From Camillea tinctor (taxonomy: Eukaryota; Ascomycota; Sordariomycetes; Xylariales; Xylariaceae): DNA of 64,000 nucleotides. The stretch is from assembly GCA_022578605.1 (NCBI GenBank), contig MU394132.1, positions 62,001 to 126,000 on the forward strand, written 5' to 3'. Position 1 is the stretch's first letter. The number at the start of each line of letters is the position of its first letter. This document shows positions 25,248 through 35,289 of the stretch, piece after piece. The notes under the pieces were generated by a model, which worked only from the letters and a program-made list of their open reading frames with translations, searched no databases and was not told the origin of the DNA. The translations under genes and the position numbers were made by a program.

Positions 25248-26519
25248 GTGTCGCAAGACGCTGGGAGGTGTTATTGCGCTGAGGGGATAAGCTGCGAGTT
25301 CTGTCTTCCCGCTATGGAGGGGTGGAAGAGGGAAGACACACGCAGATGGACCACCCTCGCATCTATTTGAAGATCGCCTTCGCTACCAACTCATCTCGCC
25401 TCTTACTGCAGCCGATAAAGATCAGTCAATTACCTATATTTACAGTCCCGTGCATCTTTCGACGAATTATCTCATCGACTTTCGTATTATTATTACACTC
25501 CTCTCTAGCATCAAGAGGTATCGACAAAAGTAGATTATCTCGCATCTCAACTTACTCTTCTCTGCGCCTCGCATCTCTATTCTGGTTTTATTCGACCTAG
25601 ACAAAAGACAATATTTCGCGGTTTCTTTTTTATTAGACGTTCGACCTATCCTATCTATTCACGAGCCGGTTAAGGAGGAGGGCGCCGGGGTGTTTATCTA
25701 CCCGACTTATTGCCCTTACAATATCTATGCGCTGATTATCTTCGGTTCGCTTCAACCGAAGTGGATTGCTCTCCTATATCTGCAGAGCAAAGCTCGGCTT
25801 CAATCAATCAGCTGAGCTTATCACAACGCGAAGAGAACCATACCGGAGAAAAAAAAGAAAAAAAAGCTTGACCTTTAGCAATAATCCTCACTAGCATCTT
25901 TCACCTACCTTGCATAGTCAATGCCGACTCTGGTACCGAATGCTAGCAACCAAAATAGCTTCATCGCGAGCAAGAAAAGAGGTACAGGAATATTGTCGAG
26001 GGATCTAGGTCTAAGTCGATGATATGGTCAGGGCAATTCGGAATTTCTTTATCATTTTTTTTTCTCTCGCAAGGATTTAAGTTCTAGTTCCCTTTTCCTT
26101 TTTCTTATTTCCTATTTGTATATTAGATTTCCTTCGGATTTGATAGAAGGGGATAGATCATTTCTCTTATCATAGAGTCAATAGATTGCGGGGAAAACAG
26201 AGGACCGGACCAAAAAGTATTAGAGGTTATTTTCATGCGGAGAAGAAATAAACAAGGATAAAATAAATGGTCTTTTTATATATACTTTCGGCATCGTGAT
26301 TAGACAAGTGGGTAGATATACTCTAATAATGCCTGCATACACCGAGAAGCAGTAGCCTCGTGAATCATGAAAAGGGGATAAATACTGCTGCTTCTCGATG
26401 CTTGTTTTCACGTATTGACTCTTTTCTAGCCTTTCTTTGGGGCTATTCTTACATATGCAAATGGAATATGCTTAATACTGCATCTAAATGTTATCCCTTC
26501 ACGTAAGCAGGCCCGTTGA
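25248..26519. other. intergenic, no gene seen
   Basis: Convergent spacer between the Cys/His-rich gene and the complex I gene. It holds A- and T-runs (25849-25866, 26050-26065) and low-complexity pyrimidine blocks. A 92-codon frame at 25322 has no support. Confidence 0.6.
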
Positions 26520-28115
26520 TCATCTATCTACCTCACCTACAGCAAATAGTTAGTATTGCCTGCATAAGTGTCAAGTGGGATGGGAATATGCATTCGAGAT
26601 TTGCGTACTTACCGAACACTAGATCCATTGTACCGATAACCGCCACCGCATCAGCCAACAGGTGACCGCGCGAAACATGGTCGAAGCCGCCCAAGTGAGC
26701 AAAACCTGGAGCACGGATATGACAACGGTACGGTCTCTCGCTTCCGTCACTAACCACGTATACGCCCATCTCTCCCTTGGGTGCCTCGATCGCCGAGTAT
26801 GTCTCTCCGGGAGGTACGGCGTATCCCTTGGTGTATAGTAGGAAGTGGTGGATAAGGGCCTCCATGTTTTCTTTCATGGCTGTTCGGGGAGGGGGCGAGA
26901 CCTTGTAGTCCTCGACGCGCACAGGACCGGCGGGCATCTTGTTGAGGCATTGGTGGATGATGCGTAGGGATTGGCGGAACTCCTCCATGCGGCACAGGTA
27001 CCGGTCGTAACAATCGCCATTCACACCCACAGGAACATCGAAGTCAACCTGGTCATAGGCATCATACGGCTGGCTCTTTCGAATGTCCCACGGCACACCG
27101 GATCCTCTCAACATGACACCGGTAAATGATAGGTTGAGGGCATCGGCAGCGGAGACAACACCGACACCCTGCAATCGGTGGATCCAGATACGGTTGTCTG
27201 TAAGCATTTCTTCGGTTTCGTCGATTCGATCGCCGAACTGGGTAGCCCATTGGTAGATATCATCCAGCAGGCCTATCGGGATATCCTGGTGGACACCACC
27301 CGGCCTGACGTAGGCAGCATGGAGACGGGCTCCAGATACACGTTCATAGAATTCCTAGCAAGGGGGAATCATGATTAGCATCATTTCCCTAGTTCTCGTT
27401 CTCGTTCTCGTTCTCGTCATGAGACATAGAGTGTTCTTTAAAAGCGTACCATAAGCTTCTCTCGTTCCTCGAATCCCCAAAGGAAAGGTGTCAAGGCGCC
27501 GACGTCCATGGCGTGGGATAGGACGGACATGAGGTGGTTCAGGATACGGGTGATCTCTCCAAACATGGTGCGGATGAACTTGGCTCGCTCGGGAATCTCG
27601 ACATTGAGCAGCTTCTCGACGGCGAGGGCAAAGCACTGCTCGTTGGTCATCATGGAGACGTAGTCTAAGCGGTCGAAGTAGGGCAGGGCCTGTAGGTAGG
27701 TCTTGTACTCGATCAACTTCTCGGTACCTCGGTGCAGAAGACCGACGTGGGGATCAGCACGGATGATCTCCTCTCCACTCAACTCGAGAATCAAGCGCAA
27801 CACGCCGTGGGCAGCCGGGTGCTGCGGGCCAAAGTTGACTGTGTAGTGACGGACCTTCCGGTCGGAAACACTGGCCTCGCGCGAAGCATCTATGGGTTCG
27901 TGGTCCTCGGGAACGCGCTGGGCACCGTAGGGATCGGTGGGGTGGCCGAGGGCCGGGTCGACGGGCTCGGGCTGGATAGTGGTACGTTGGACGTTGATGT
28001 CCTTCACAGAACAGCGCATGCTCATGTGGGAAAAGGCGCGCATTGCTGTGGCAGGCTTCCTCGCGAACTGAAGCCGCCGGGCGCCGCAGCCGGCGATCCG
28101 AAATAGCGACGCCAT
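26520..28115 (-). CDS. nuo-49: NADH:ubiquinone oxidoreductase 49-kDa subunit (NDUFS2/NUO-49)
   Basis: Core subunit of mitochondrial complex I that forms part of the quinone-binding site next to cluster N2. Exons 27450-28115, 26613-27354 and 26520-26536 give 474 aa. The first about 35 residues are Arg/Ala/Ser-rich without acids ([20 protein letters not shown]), a mitochondrial presequence. Conserved family segments follow: [42 protein letters not shown], and [17 protein letters not shown]. The last exon has only 17 nt and supplies the typical FGEVDR C-terminus; without it the frame runs into intron. The first intron contains a tandem GTTCTC repeat at about 27391-27418. Likely single copy. Confidence 0.96.
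27391..27418 (+). repeat. (GTTCTC)n hexamer microsatellite in an intron
   Basis: Four to five near-perfect copies of a TTCTCG/GTTCTC hexamer lie inside the first intron of the complex I gene (intron 27355-27449). Read in frame they would encode alternating Arg-Thr, but the flanking splice sites place them outside the coding sequence. Confidence 0.8.
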
Positions 28116-28379
28116 TTGCGTTGTGTGAAGGTCAATTGGTGGTGGGGGAGTTCATGAGCTCGGATTGTAAACGAGTTGTATGAAGTATATAAGTAAGTAA
28201 GTAGTGGTGGGAATATATTCTAAAATGGGTGGAACCAAGAGTTGTACCTCCACCAAAAAGGTACTAATTGAAATGTTACGCTCGTCATTGGGCCGCCACA
28301 ATGTTAATCCAGCCCCGCCACACAAGTAACCTACCAGTTGCAACTACTTAAGTACTTGCAACTACCTTTATTAGTACTA
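28116..28379. other. promoter region of the complex I gene up to the MITE
   Basis: Short upstream region with AAGTAAGTAAGTA repeats (about 28190-28203). The TA at 28378-28379 is the left copy of the target-site duplication of the adjoining element. Confidence 0.5.
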
Positions 28380-29379
28380 CAGTAAACCCTCTCTATAACG
28401 ATTATGTTCCATAGCGATATCTCCCCATAACGATACAAATTGCTGTACACACCCATTTTTACATATAATATAACGATATTCTGGATTGAACGATATATTC
28501 TTAGAGATTTTGAGATTTTCCCATATATATCGTTATATCAAGATTTTTTTTTAATGTGGAAATTAAAAAAAATTAAGTTTTTTTATTATTTTTTTATTAT
28601 TTTTTTATTATTTTTTTTTAACTTTTTAACTTTATATATATATATTTATTAATGTAAAATAAAATAAAATAAAATAAAATAAAATAAAATAAAATAAAAT
28701 AAAATAAAATAAAATAAAATAAAATAAAATAAAATAAAATAAAATAAAATAATATAATATAATATATATTAAATTAATAAAAAAATATTTAATTAAAATT
28801 ATAAAAAATATAATTGTTTTAATTTTTATTAATTATATAATATTATAAAATATATAATATTTTATATAAATAAAATAAAAAAATAGCAATATTTAATATA
28901 TAATTACGTTATATATTTAATATTACACTTTTATTTTATTTTTTATATATTTATAATATTACTTTATATTGCTATATTTTACATTAATTTTTATTTTATT
29001 TATATAATAATTAAAGTTTATAAAATTAATATAAAATGTAGCAATATAAAATAATATTATAAATATATAAAAAAAATAAAAAAAAATAACATTAAATATA
29101 TAATATAATTACATATTAAATATTGCTATTTTTTATTTTATTTATATAAAATATTATATATTTTATAATATTATATAATTAATAAAAATTAATAAAAATT
29201 AATAAAAATTATAATAACTTAAATTTATATTAAAAATATTTTTTATAATAATTATTAAAAGTTTTTAAAAAAAATTACTATAAAGTACCCACTTTGCCAA
29301 GAAATCTTCCTTAACGATAATCTCTCCATAACGATACGAAGTGTGTGTTTTTTCATATCGTTATGGAGAGGGTTTACTG
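28380..29379. mobile_element. 1000-bp non-autonomous pogo/Tc1-mariner-like MITE with nested hairpin
   Basis: The element is bounded by inverted ends: CAGTAAACCCTCTC-TATAACGAT on the left (28380-28402) and the matching reverse complement, with a C for T change, on the right (29357-29379). A TA dinucleotide flanks both ends (28378-28379 and 29380-29381), the Tc1/mariner target duplication. Sub-terminal ATAACGAT motifs recur at both ends. The CAGTAAA-CCTCT start resembles ends of pogo-type elements such as plant Emigrant/Lemi1. Inside are 19 exact AAAAT units and a long AT-only inverted repeat (about 28821-29000 against 29010-29190). There is no transposase frame. It inserted upstream of the complex I gene. 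Confidence 0.85.
28656..28750 (+). repeat. (AAAAT)19 microsatellite
   Basis: Nineteen uninterrupted AAAAT pentamers inside the MITE. The purity suggests recent expansion by slippage, so length should vary between strains. Confidence 0.97.
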
Positions 29380-29932
29380 TATGTGACGACTTATCTACGT
29401 AGAGGTCTTGGCAGTATGTATTAGATCGATCTGCTAGGTATAACCTACTATCCTAGTAAGACCCACCTGACTAATGACATAATCTAGGTAGGGGTTTACC
29501 ATTTACTTCTTATGTACTTAGGTATACACCTCAACCTCAACATCCCTAACATAAACATAAACCTTGGAACCTATATATACTACATATACGTTCGGTGCAC
29601 TTCGAAAAGTCAACAAATCACAGACCTAATGGGCGAATGATAAAATTGAGTTTATGTTATAAAGGTATTTATTATACTGTACAGTCTTATACTAACTATG
29701 CAACAACTCTCACATCTCATCAAATCTCCATTAATAACTTTCTACACAGGGGAAGGGAGGATCCCCACGAATTCCCACCAAGTCTTTTCAACATAACAAA
29801 AAACCCTCGTACTTCTCATCAACTCTCATAACTTTTCAGTAATGCAAAAAAAAGAAAGGGAAGGAAAAGAAAATGAAATCAAATGACCCCCTCCAATAGA
29901 CCCCGTTGCATCAGAATCCCATCCAACCCTGC
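29380..29932. other. intergenic, no gene seen
   Basis: Right flank of the MITE and 3' flank of the unknown gene. ACCTAGGTA-type motifs occur around 29430-29530. Nothing coding is supported. Confidence 0.55.
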
Positions 29933-31654
29933 CTAGTTTGGGGGCTGGGGATAATTAACCTGCATGGAATCTCCTCCGCCCGTATCCGCATTCGCCGATA
30001 GTAATGACGGTGGTAGTGGTGGATCATCCAGGTACTTTCGTACGAGGTAAGAATCATGCCGCAGAATCTCCAACCTATCCCACGTGCACAAAGTGAACCA
30101 CTCTCCGTGAAGACCACGGTTTTCCCGCGTAACAGTCCTCATTGTTCGTTGAGGCCAACCGTCAACATTCTCCCAAAGATTGCGCACCAGGTACGCCGCA
30201 ATCGCGAACTCGCGCCTGCGGTCCCAGAACCACAGATAACGGTACTCGTCCTGGATGTTTCGAGTGTTCCGCACCGCGTAGAAGCAGTACTTCAGCTGCT
30301 CGGCGATGTCTCTGGTCGCCTCGAACCCTAGGCAGCCCTGGAGCATGTGGAACCGTTCCAACACACCCAGCTCCCTTCTGCGGAACGTGTTTTGGCTGTC
30401 TGAAAGGTACTTGAGCTCCCTCTGTCCAAACCCGTACATTCTGGTGAGGATATCCGTGTCGATATCGAAATCCGCCTCCTTCGTGCGAATGATCCCGTTC
30501 GCGAATAGCCAGATATCGAGCTCGACGTTCGGGCCCAGAAAGGGGTAAAACGAAGGCATCTCCCCTTCCCCTTCCTTAAATGTTCCGCGCACCCGGCTCA
30601 TAAACTCGTTAATATAACAACAGCGCCAGAGTATCTCGTTCTTGAACCTCAACTGCGAAAACTTTATCTGTTCCCACGTAGGGCCCAGTTGGCTCTGGTA
30701 GAGGTGACGACGATTACGATCTAGAGCGACCCTAAGCTTCCCGATATCTAGGTCAATGTCGTCTAACTTCTGTATTTGGTCAAGAGGCGTTCTCTCCGAC
30801 ACATCGGAATCCAGTTCGCCGAATAGTTCTTCAGCCAAGTCCGAGTGCCACAGCAGAGGATCCAGATTCCAGAATTGTAGCCCTCGGTTCGATGGACCCT
30901 TACCGAAATGGATTCCAATACCCTTGAGTTCGGCAGCTCTGTCAGTGAAGTATCGCTTCCTTTCGAACCACTCCGGTGGGAGCATCTTGATACCGGCGAT
31001 CTCCTCAATATCTAATCGGGACTTCTGGTAAGCCCGGTGCCACACCCTTCTCTGGTCCGGGGGTTCTCCAAAGTGCATCATTTTACGATACACTTGGAGG
31101 TCGTTCGCCCGGTTCAAAGTGTGAGGCAAACTAACGCTATATACAATAGGTGTGACTCCTTTGTATAAGACATTATTCATGTCCAAAGGAACCGGGTCCG
31201 AAACTTGAAGCTCTATAGACTTCAGTATAGTTGTCCTATACTTCAAGCCTCGAAATATATTCTTGTCGGGATATTGGTTACCCAACGTTTCTAAATTATA
31301 CCATAAAGACTTAGAAACTAACGTGGGTTTCCGGATTGGTGTGAAAGCTGTTAAAGCGTTAGGCCACGTTCTGACCGGTACAAGAGGGTCACTAGGCTGT
31401 GCCGTACCCTTCTTATTAACGGTGGCCGGTGTGGGATTACTAAGGAACTTGTGTTGCCCTTGGGCAACTCCAGGAGGTTGCTCCCACGTAGGCCTGTCGG
31501 AATTTGGCGAGAATGATGGACTGGCCTCGTCGTTCGTTGAATCGTTTATGAAACTCAAAAAGCTCTCCAATCTATCAAGATCCCAGTCGAGTTTGTGTGT
31601 GGGCCTCAATTCTGCTGATGTCCCTTTCACGTTGTTGTTGAACATAGTGGACAT
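29933..31654 (-). CDS. hypothetical protein, 573 aa, unknown family
   Basis: One uninterrupted frame from an ATG at 31654 to 29933. The N-terminal about 110 residues are Ser/Thr/Asn/Pro-rich and probably disordered. From about 125 the protein is rich in aromatic and charged residues, with features such as LDMNNVLYKGVTPIVYSVSLP, MMHFGEPPDQRRVWHRAYQKSR, WNLDPLLWHSDLAEELFGELD, and YRYLWFWDRRREFAIAAYLV. No catalytic motif, signal peptide or membrane segment is evident, and I do not recognise the fold. The long intronless frame and sensible composition support a real gene, perhaps lineage-specific. A 14-bp tandem repeat lies directly upstream of the start. Confidence 0.75.
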   Translation of the reverse strand: MSTMFNNNVKGTSAELRPTHKLDWDLDRLESFLSFINDSTNDEASPSFSPNSDRPTWEQPPGVAQGQHKFLSNPTPATVNKKGTAQPSDPLVPVRTWPNALTAFTPIRKPTLVSKSLWYNLETLGNQYPDKNIFRGLKYRTTILKSIELQVSDPVPLDMNNVLYKGVTPIVYSVSLPHTLNRANDLQVYRKMMHFGEPPDQRRVWHRAYQKSRLDIEEIAGIKMLPPEWFERKRYFTDRAAELKGIGIHFGKGPSNRGLQFWNLDPLLWHSDLAEELFGELDSDVSERTPLDQIQKLDDIDLDIGKLRVALDRNRRHLYQSQLGPTWEQIKFSQLRFKNEILWRCCYINEFMSRVRGTFKEGEGEMPSFYPFLGPNVELDIWLFANGIIRTKEADFDIDTDILTRMYGFGQRELKYLSDSQNTFRRRELGVLERFHMLQGCLGFEATRDIAEQLKYCFYAVRNTRNIQDEYRYLWFWDRRREFAIAAYLVRNLWENVDGWPQRTMRTVTRENRGLHGEWFTLCTWDRLEILRHDSYLVRKYLDDPPLPPSLLSANADTGGGDSMQVNYPQPPN

Positions 31655-31727
31655 ATCGGATATCGTATTTACTGATACAGTGTTATATCAATATTCTGTT
31701 TTCAGAGTGGATTATCTCAGCAGGTGG

Positions 31728-31800
31728 CTGTCGTTGTGTCTGTTGTATTGTGTCTGTTGTATTGTGTCTGTTGTATTGTGTCTGTTGTGTTGTGGCTGTT
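31728..31800 (+). repeat. 14-bp tandem repeat upstream of the 573-aa gene
   Basis: About four to five copies of TGTCTGTTGTATTG, the last ones diverged, lie 75-145 bp before the start codon of the minus-strand gene, in its leader or core promoter. On the transcribed strand the unit is CAATACAACAGACA. Confidence 0.9.
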
Positions 31801-33444
31801 AAATAAGTTGTAAACGTCGTTCGCGGTGTTCTATTTTTATATCAAGGGGTGCTTCGAGGTTTATATATTAATAGAACGTCCTTCTCCGACGAGAAATATA
31901 ACGCAGACGTTCGAAAAGTGAAGGAACCTAGATAGAAAAGCAATTATGAGCTTTTATTGATCAACCTGTTAAGTTCAGGTGATTGAAACCTTTTGGCATA
32001 TCTCAAAATAGTGGAGGTAGTATATTGCTCAATGCTCACACATACTTTACACAATATACAAACTCTGCTCCATGAAACAGTCATGAGCCATAATATATGC
32101 CTGAGGTCCAATACTACTAGCTCAAATCTCTTGAGGTTGGTGAGTCAAATCAGTTCAATGTGGAAACTTTATGTCCTAAAGCATCAACATGTATGAGGGA
32201 GTTTGAAGATCGATATCCAGGAGCTAAGAGTTAAGATCAAGGAGAACAGGGATTGTTAACCAACAAGGGGCCTATATAGGTAAGTTTCTCGCCGGCGTGT
32301 AGCTTATGTCTACTTATTCACGTAGAAATGACTCCATTTTCTCTCCGAATGGGGTGCACAACATTGTTAAAACAGTATCTAGGTAGACTACAGATTTAGC
32401 CACTCTGCAATGCCAGTTCACCAATTCACGATACCCCCTCCCCCCTCCCCCTTTTCTTTTCTGTTCTTTTCTTAAAAAAAAAATTTTCAAAATTTTTTTT
32501 TTAAATCAGTCAAAATAAATAAGTTCTTTCACCATTTAAATGAGGATGGAAGAGGCCGGCTACCCTCAGTTGTATGGGGCTGCATGGGACTGAATGTAAA
32601 TATCAGTTTATTGCATCCAACAATTATACTTTTCATGTACCTATCTAGGTAGGGAAAAAGTAGACTTCTTACAAAGTAAAAATGAGAGAATTTATTAACT
32701 TTCGTACTCCGTGGCTGACTTCTTAAGAAAATTAGAGAAAATATTACTTTTATAAAAACAACGCATTAAATATATACATTAAGCGCATCTAACATGAATC
32801 CATAACTTGAAATCCTGTAAAGTAAAATATCTATTTTACTTAAACTTAAACCAGTGCTCTTTTTATTTCCGTCCGTTAATAGTTTTCATCTTATGTTAGG
32901 ACCTTTCATGCTTGCCGAGCCACGATTTCTATTGATTTCTGGTCGACTAACACGGCTTGCGGCCGCCGAGCGCACTGGCCAACTTATTACCATATTTAGC
33001 AATAGGCGGTCCGGAGCGCCGACTCGTCCGCCATCTCACGGACGCGGGATGGGAACCGGATTTATTGAGGTGGAGGTCTGCCACTAGGTCTTGTTCTTCT
33101 GACGTGTCGAGTTATAGACACCCTACCCCCCACATTCGTAAGAATGAGGATACGTACGATATCAGTTGAGCCTCATTCAGAGGTCCTAGAAAATGGATTT
33201 CACGATGAGATTAGATCTCGTGAGAAAACCTTCATCATCTAAGCCTTGTTTGGGGAGCACAATCAGCATTTGGGACTTTGGATGGAGTACTATTGTCAGG
33301 GGTGAGGTCAGATAAATAGAGCAAAAAAACTGTTTCCATATATATATATCGGCGATACGTGTAGTTGTAGTTTTAGGTTTCTCATACAACAACATTATGA
33401 TTACCTAAGTTCTTGCTAGGTCCCTCGTGATAACTATCTTAAGG
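31801..33444. other. intergenic, no gene seen
   Basis: Mostly AT-rich, with homopolymer runs at 32474-32503, and a more GC-rich patch at 32940-33085 whose short frames have no support. A short ATG frame at 33193-33300 (begins MDFTMRLDLVRK, followed by a GTGAGG donor) could be an upstream exon of the GNAT-like ORF, but the phases I tried do not match cleanly. Confidence 0.5.
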
Positions 33445-33942
33445 ATGGAATGTAATGTGCACCGGCTTGTATCCGTCGCGCTGTCCTTCGATGCATTTGT
33501 GGCGCGCGACCCCAGGACTACACACCAACTCTGTGCGGCCATGCCGCTGTATAACCAGCTCAGTTACTTCCTGGCCGCGGTCAACGACCGCAATAACCTG
33601 TCGCAGCCTAGTCTCTGTGGCGAGGTGCTCATGCAGCAAGAGTGCGTCACGAAGTTCCGATATGAAAACTTGGGGCTCGGGATGGCGCTGAACCGGTTCG
33701 TGACCCTGGAGGCGAGGGCGCGGGGATATAAAGGAATTAGTGCATGCACGGACAGCAAGTTGCTGGCAAGCAACTGGATGAATCCGCCTGTTGGGCGTAG
33801 TCACCTGGTCTCGAACTGGATTTTTGAGGAACTCGAGTTCTGGGATGAAAACCGAAAAGTCGTCATGCCGTATGAGTATATAGGACCACGACGTGGGTGG
33901 AAAATTTGGTGCGATCTTACAGGGGAGAGTGAGGTATCATAA
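33445..33942 (+). CDS. GNAT acetyltransferase-like ORF, possibly 5'-incomplete
   Basis: The first ATG of this frame is at 33445, giving 165 aa. The section NLGLGMALNRFVTLEARARGYKGIS (about 86-110; the Gly-X-Gly loop is LGLGMAL) resembles motif A of GCN5-related N-acetyltransferases, where an R/Q-x-x-G-x-G loop binds acetyl-CoA and a helix and strand follow. The preceding half (LFQ-like strand pairs, GEVLMQQECV) could be the central sheet, but the usual N-terminal helices are short. It may therefore be a 5' truncated copy, or lack an upstream exon around 33193-33300. It stands alone in AT-rich DNA. Substrate unknown. Confidence 0.45.
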   Translation: MECNVHRLVSVALSFDAFVARDPRTTHQLCAAMPLYNQLSYFLAAVNDRNNLSQPSLCGEVLMQQECVTKFRYENLGLGMALNRFVTLEARARGYKGISACTDSKLLASNWMNPPVGRSHLVSNWIFEELEFWDENRKVVMPYEYIGPRRGWKIWCDLTGESEVS

Positions 33943-34524
33943 GGGAACTTTTAATAGATACCTAGCCGCTTACCTAGGCTTGGGGGGCTAGAAGAATATT
34001 AGACTATGAGACGAAATCTCAGTCCATTAGGTAGTATTAGCATTGTAAGGCGATTTTGAATAGATAGGGGTGGTATTATAAGAAAGGGGTTTCAAACGAT
34101 ATATTCAGATGTTTACTTTGACAATAGTCATATAGGTTACCTGCATCTACATAAGATAAACATATTGGAACGTTTCCTTTATTTTAATAATTACATAATT
34201 TCCCAATATCCTCATAACAAGCGGTGGAGCTGCACTATTTTCTACAATACCATGATGTTTTTATATAATACATGAATACTCATACAAAGGGGGGAGCCTT
34301 GCGCTATGAAGAGCCACTCTCTCCCCTCCCCTTTTCGTTTCTCCCCCGCACGATGGCCTCCCGCCCATCCCTCAAAGCCTTGAGCTCAACGAACCCTGCT
34401 CTGTATAGTAAGCGCGGTATTGTTCCGCATGGTACATCGGTTCTCTCACTGACACGGGTTAGCACATGTTTTCTCTGCTGGTACATAATTATATCGAGGG
34501 GTTCAAAGCACTAAAAAAAGAAAA
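33943..34524. other. intergenic, no gene seen
   Basis: Convergent spacer. It may hold a tiny last exon of the downstream minus-strand membrane protein at 34459-34474 (acceptor CCAGCAG), see that entry. Otherwise nothing is supported. Confidence 0.5.
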
Positions 34525-35289
34525 TCAAAAAAAGACGTACCTCTCCACCATCTTCTCTGCAACCCACCGGTTCACCAACATGTTCGCCACGAACATGACC
34601 ATATACACCTGCGGCCCGAAGCGCACCTCCGCATCATGTAGGCACAGTAGACAGGAGACGAACATCGACGCCGCGTACACGGCCGAGTAGCTCGGCAGCG
34701 CGGCCAGCGCGCCCCCGAGCTTGATGAACAGCCGCGGGTAGAGAAACGCATTCATGATGCGGACGGCAGCGCGGTGGTAGAACGCCGCCTGAGCATGATC
34801 ACCTGCACCCAGGGCGCGGTACGCCGCTGCCGCGAGCGCGATGCGGATCAGGGCGAGGCTCTGGTGCGTGGGGCGGGTGAGGGTGCGATCGCCGACCTTG
34901 CGGTCGCGCGCGAGGACGAGGCACGTGAGCGAGTGGGAGACGGTGACGAGGAAGTCGAGGACATCGGGGACTACCGCGGCAGCGGGCGGGGCGAAGAAGG
35001 CGCGCAGGTGGTACCGCGCGACCTCGGCGATGGCCAGCGTGATGTGCGTGATCAGCAGGGTGTTGCGCGAGAAGCGGAAGCGCTTGCTGAAGATGGGCAC
35101 CGAGTCCCGGAACGTGTGGAAGCCTAGGATGTAGAGGAAGGAGACGGCTACCCAGAGGGCTTCGATGCGAGGGGCTCGCGGGAGGGAGACTGAGGGGAGA
35201 AAGGGAGGGAAGGGGGAGGAAGTTGTTGGTGCGGTTGGGAAGGGACTGCGTAGTGGTTGGAACAGATCGAATGGGAGTTGGGAAGGCAT
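34525..35289 (-). CDS. multi-pass membrane protein of unknown function
   Basis: Starts best at the ATG at 35289 (MPSQLPFDLFQPL), giving 254 aa; the open frame extends upstream without good context. A Pro/Ser-rich N-terminus of about 45 residues precedes several hydrophobic segments: ALWVAVSFLYILGF, LLITHITLAIAEVA, VLDFLVTVSHSLTCLVLA, ALIRIALAAAAYRAL, and YMVMFVANMLVNRWV, so four to six membrane helices. No family motif is recognised. The final residues YVFF come from a read-through of a good donor (GTACGT at 34535-34540 on the minus strand). Splicing to 34459-34474 would instead end the protein ...VERENMC. Which is right is unresolved. The gene is far more GC-rich than its surroundings. Confidence 0.65.
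   Translation of the reverse strand: MPSQLPFDLFQPLRSPFPTAPTTSSPFPPFLPSVSLPRAPRIEALWVAVSFLYILGFHTFRDSVPIFSKRFRFSRNTLLITHITLAIAEVARYHLRAFFAPPAAAVVPDVLDFLVTVSHSLTCLVLARDRKVGDRTLTRPTHQSLALIRIALAAAAYRALGAGDHAQAAFYHRAAVRIMNAFLYPRLFIKLGGALAALPSYSAVYAASMFVSCLLCLHDAEVRFGPQVYMVMFVANMLVNRWVAEKMVERYVFF

Noticed and set aside
28440..28652. Phe/Ile-rich plus-strand frame
   Set aside because: Lies inside the MITE; product of AT-only sequence.
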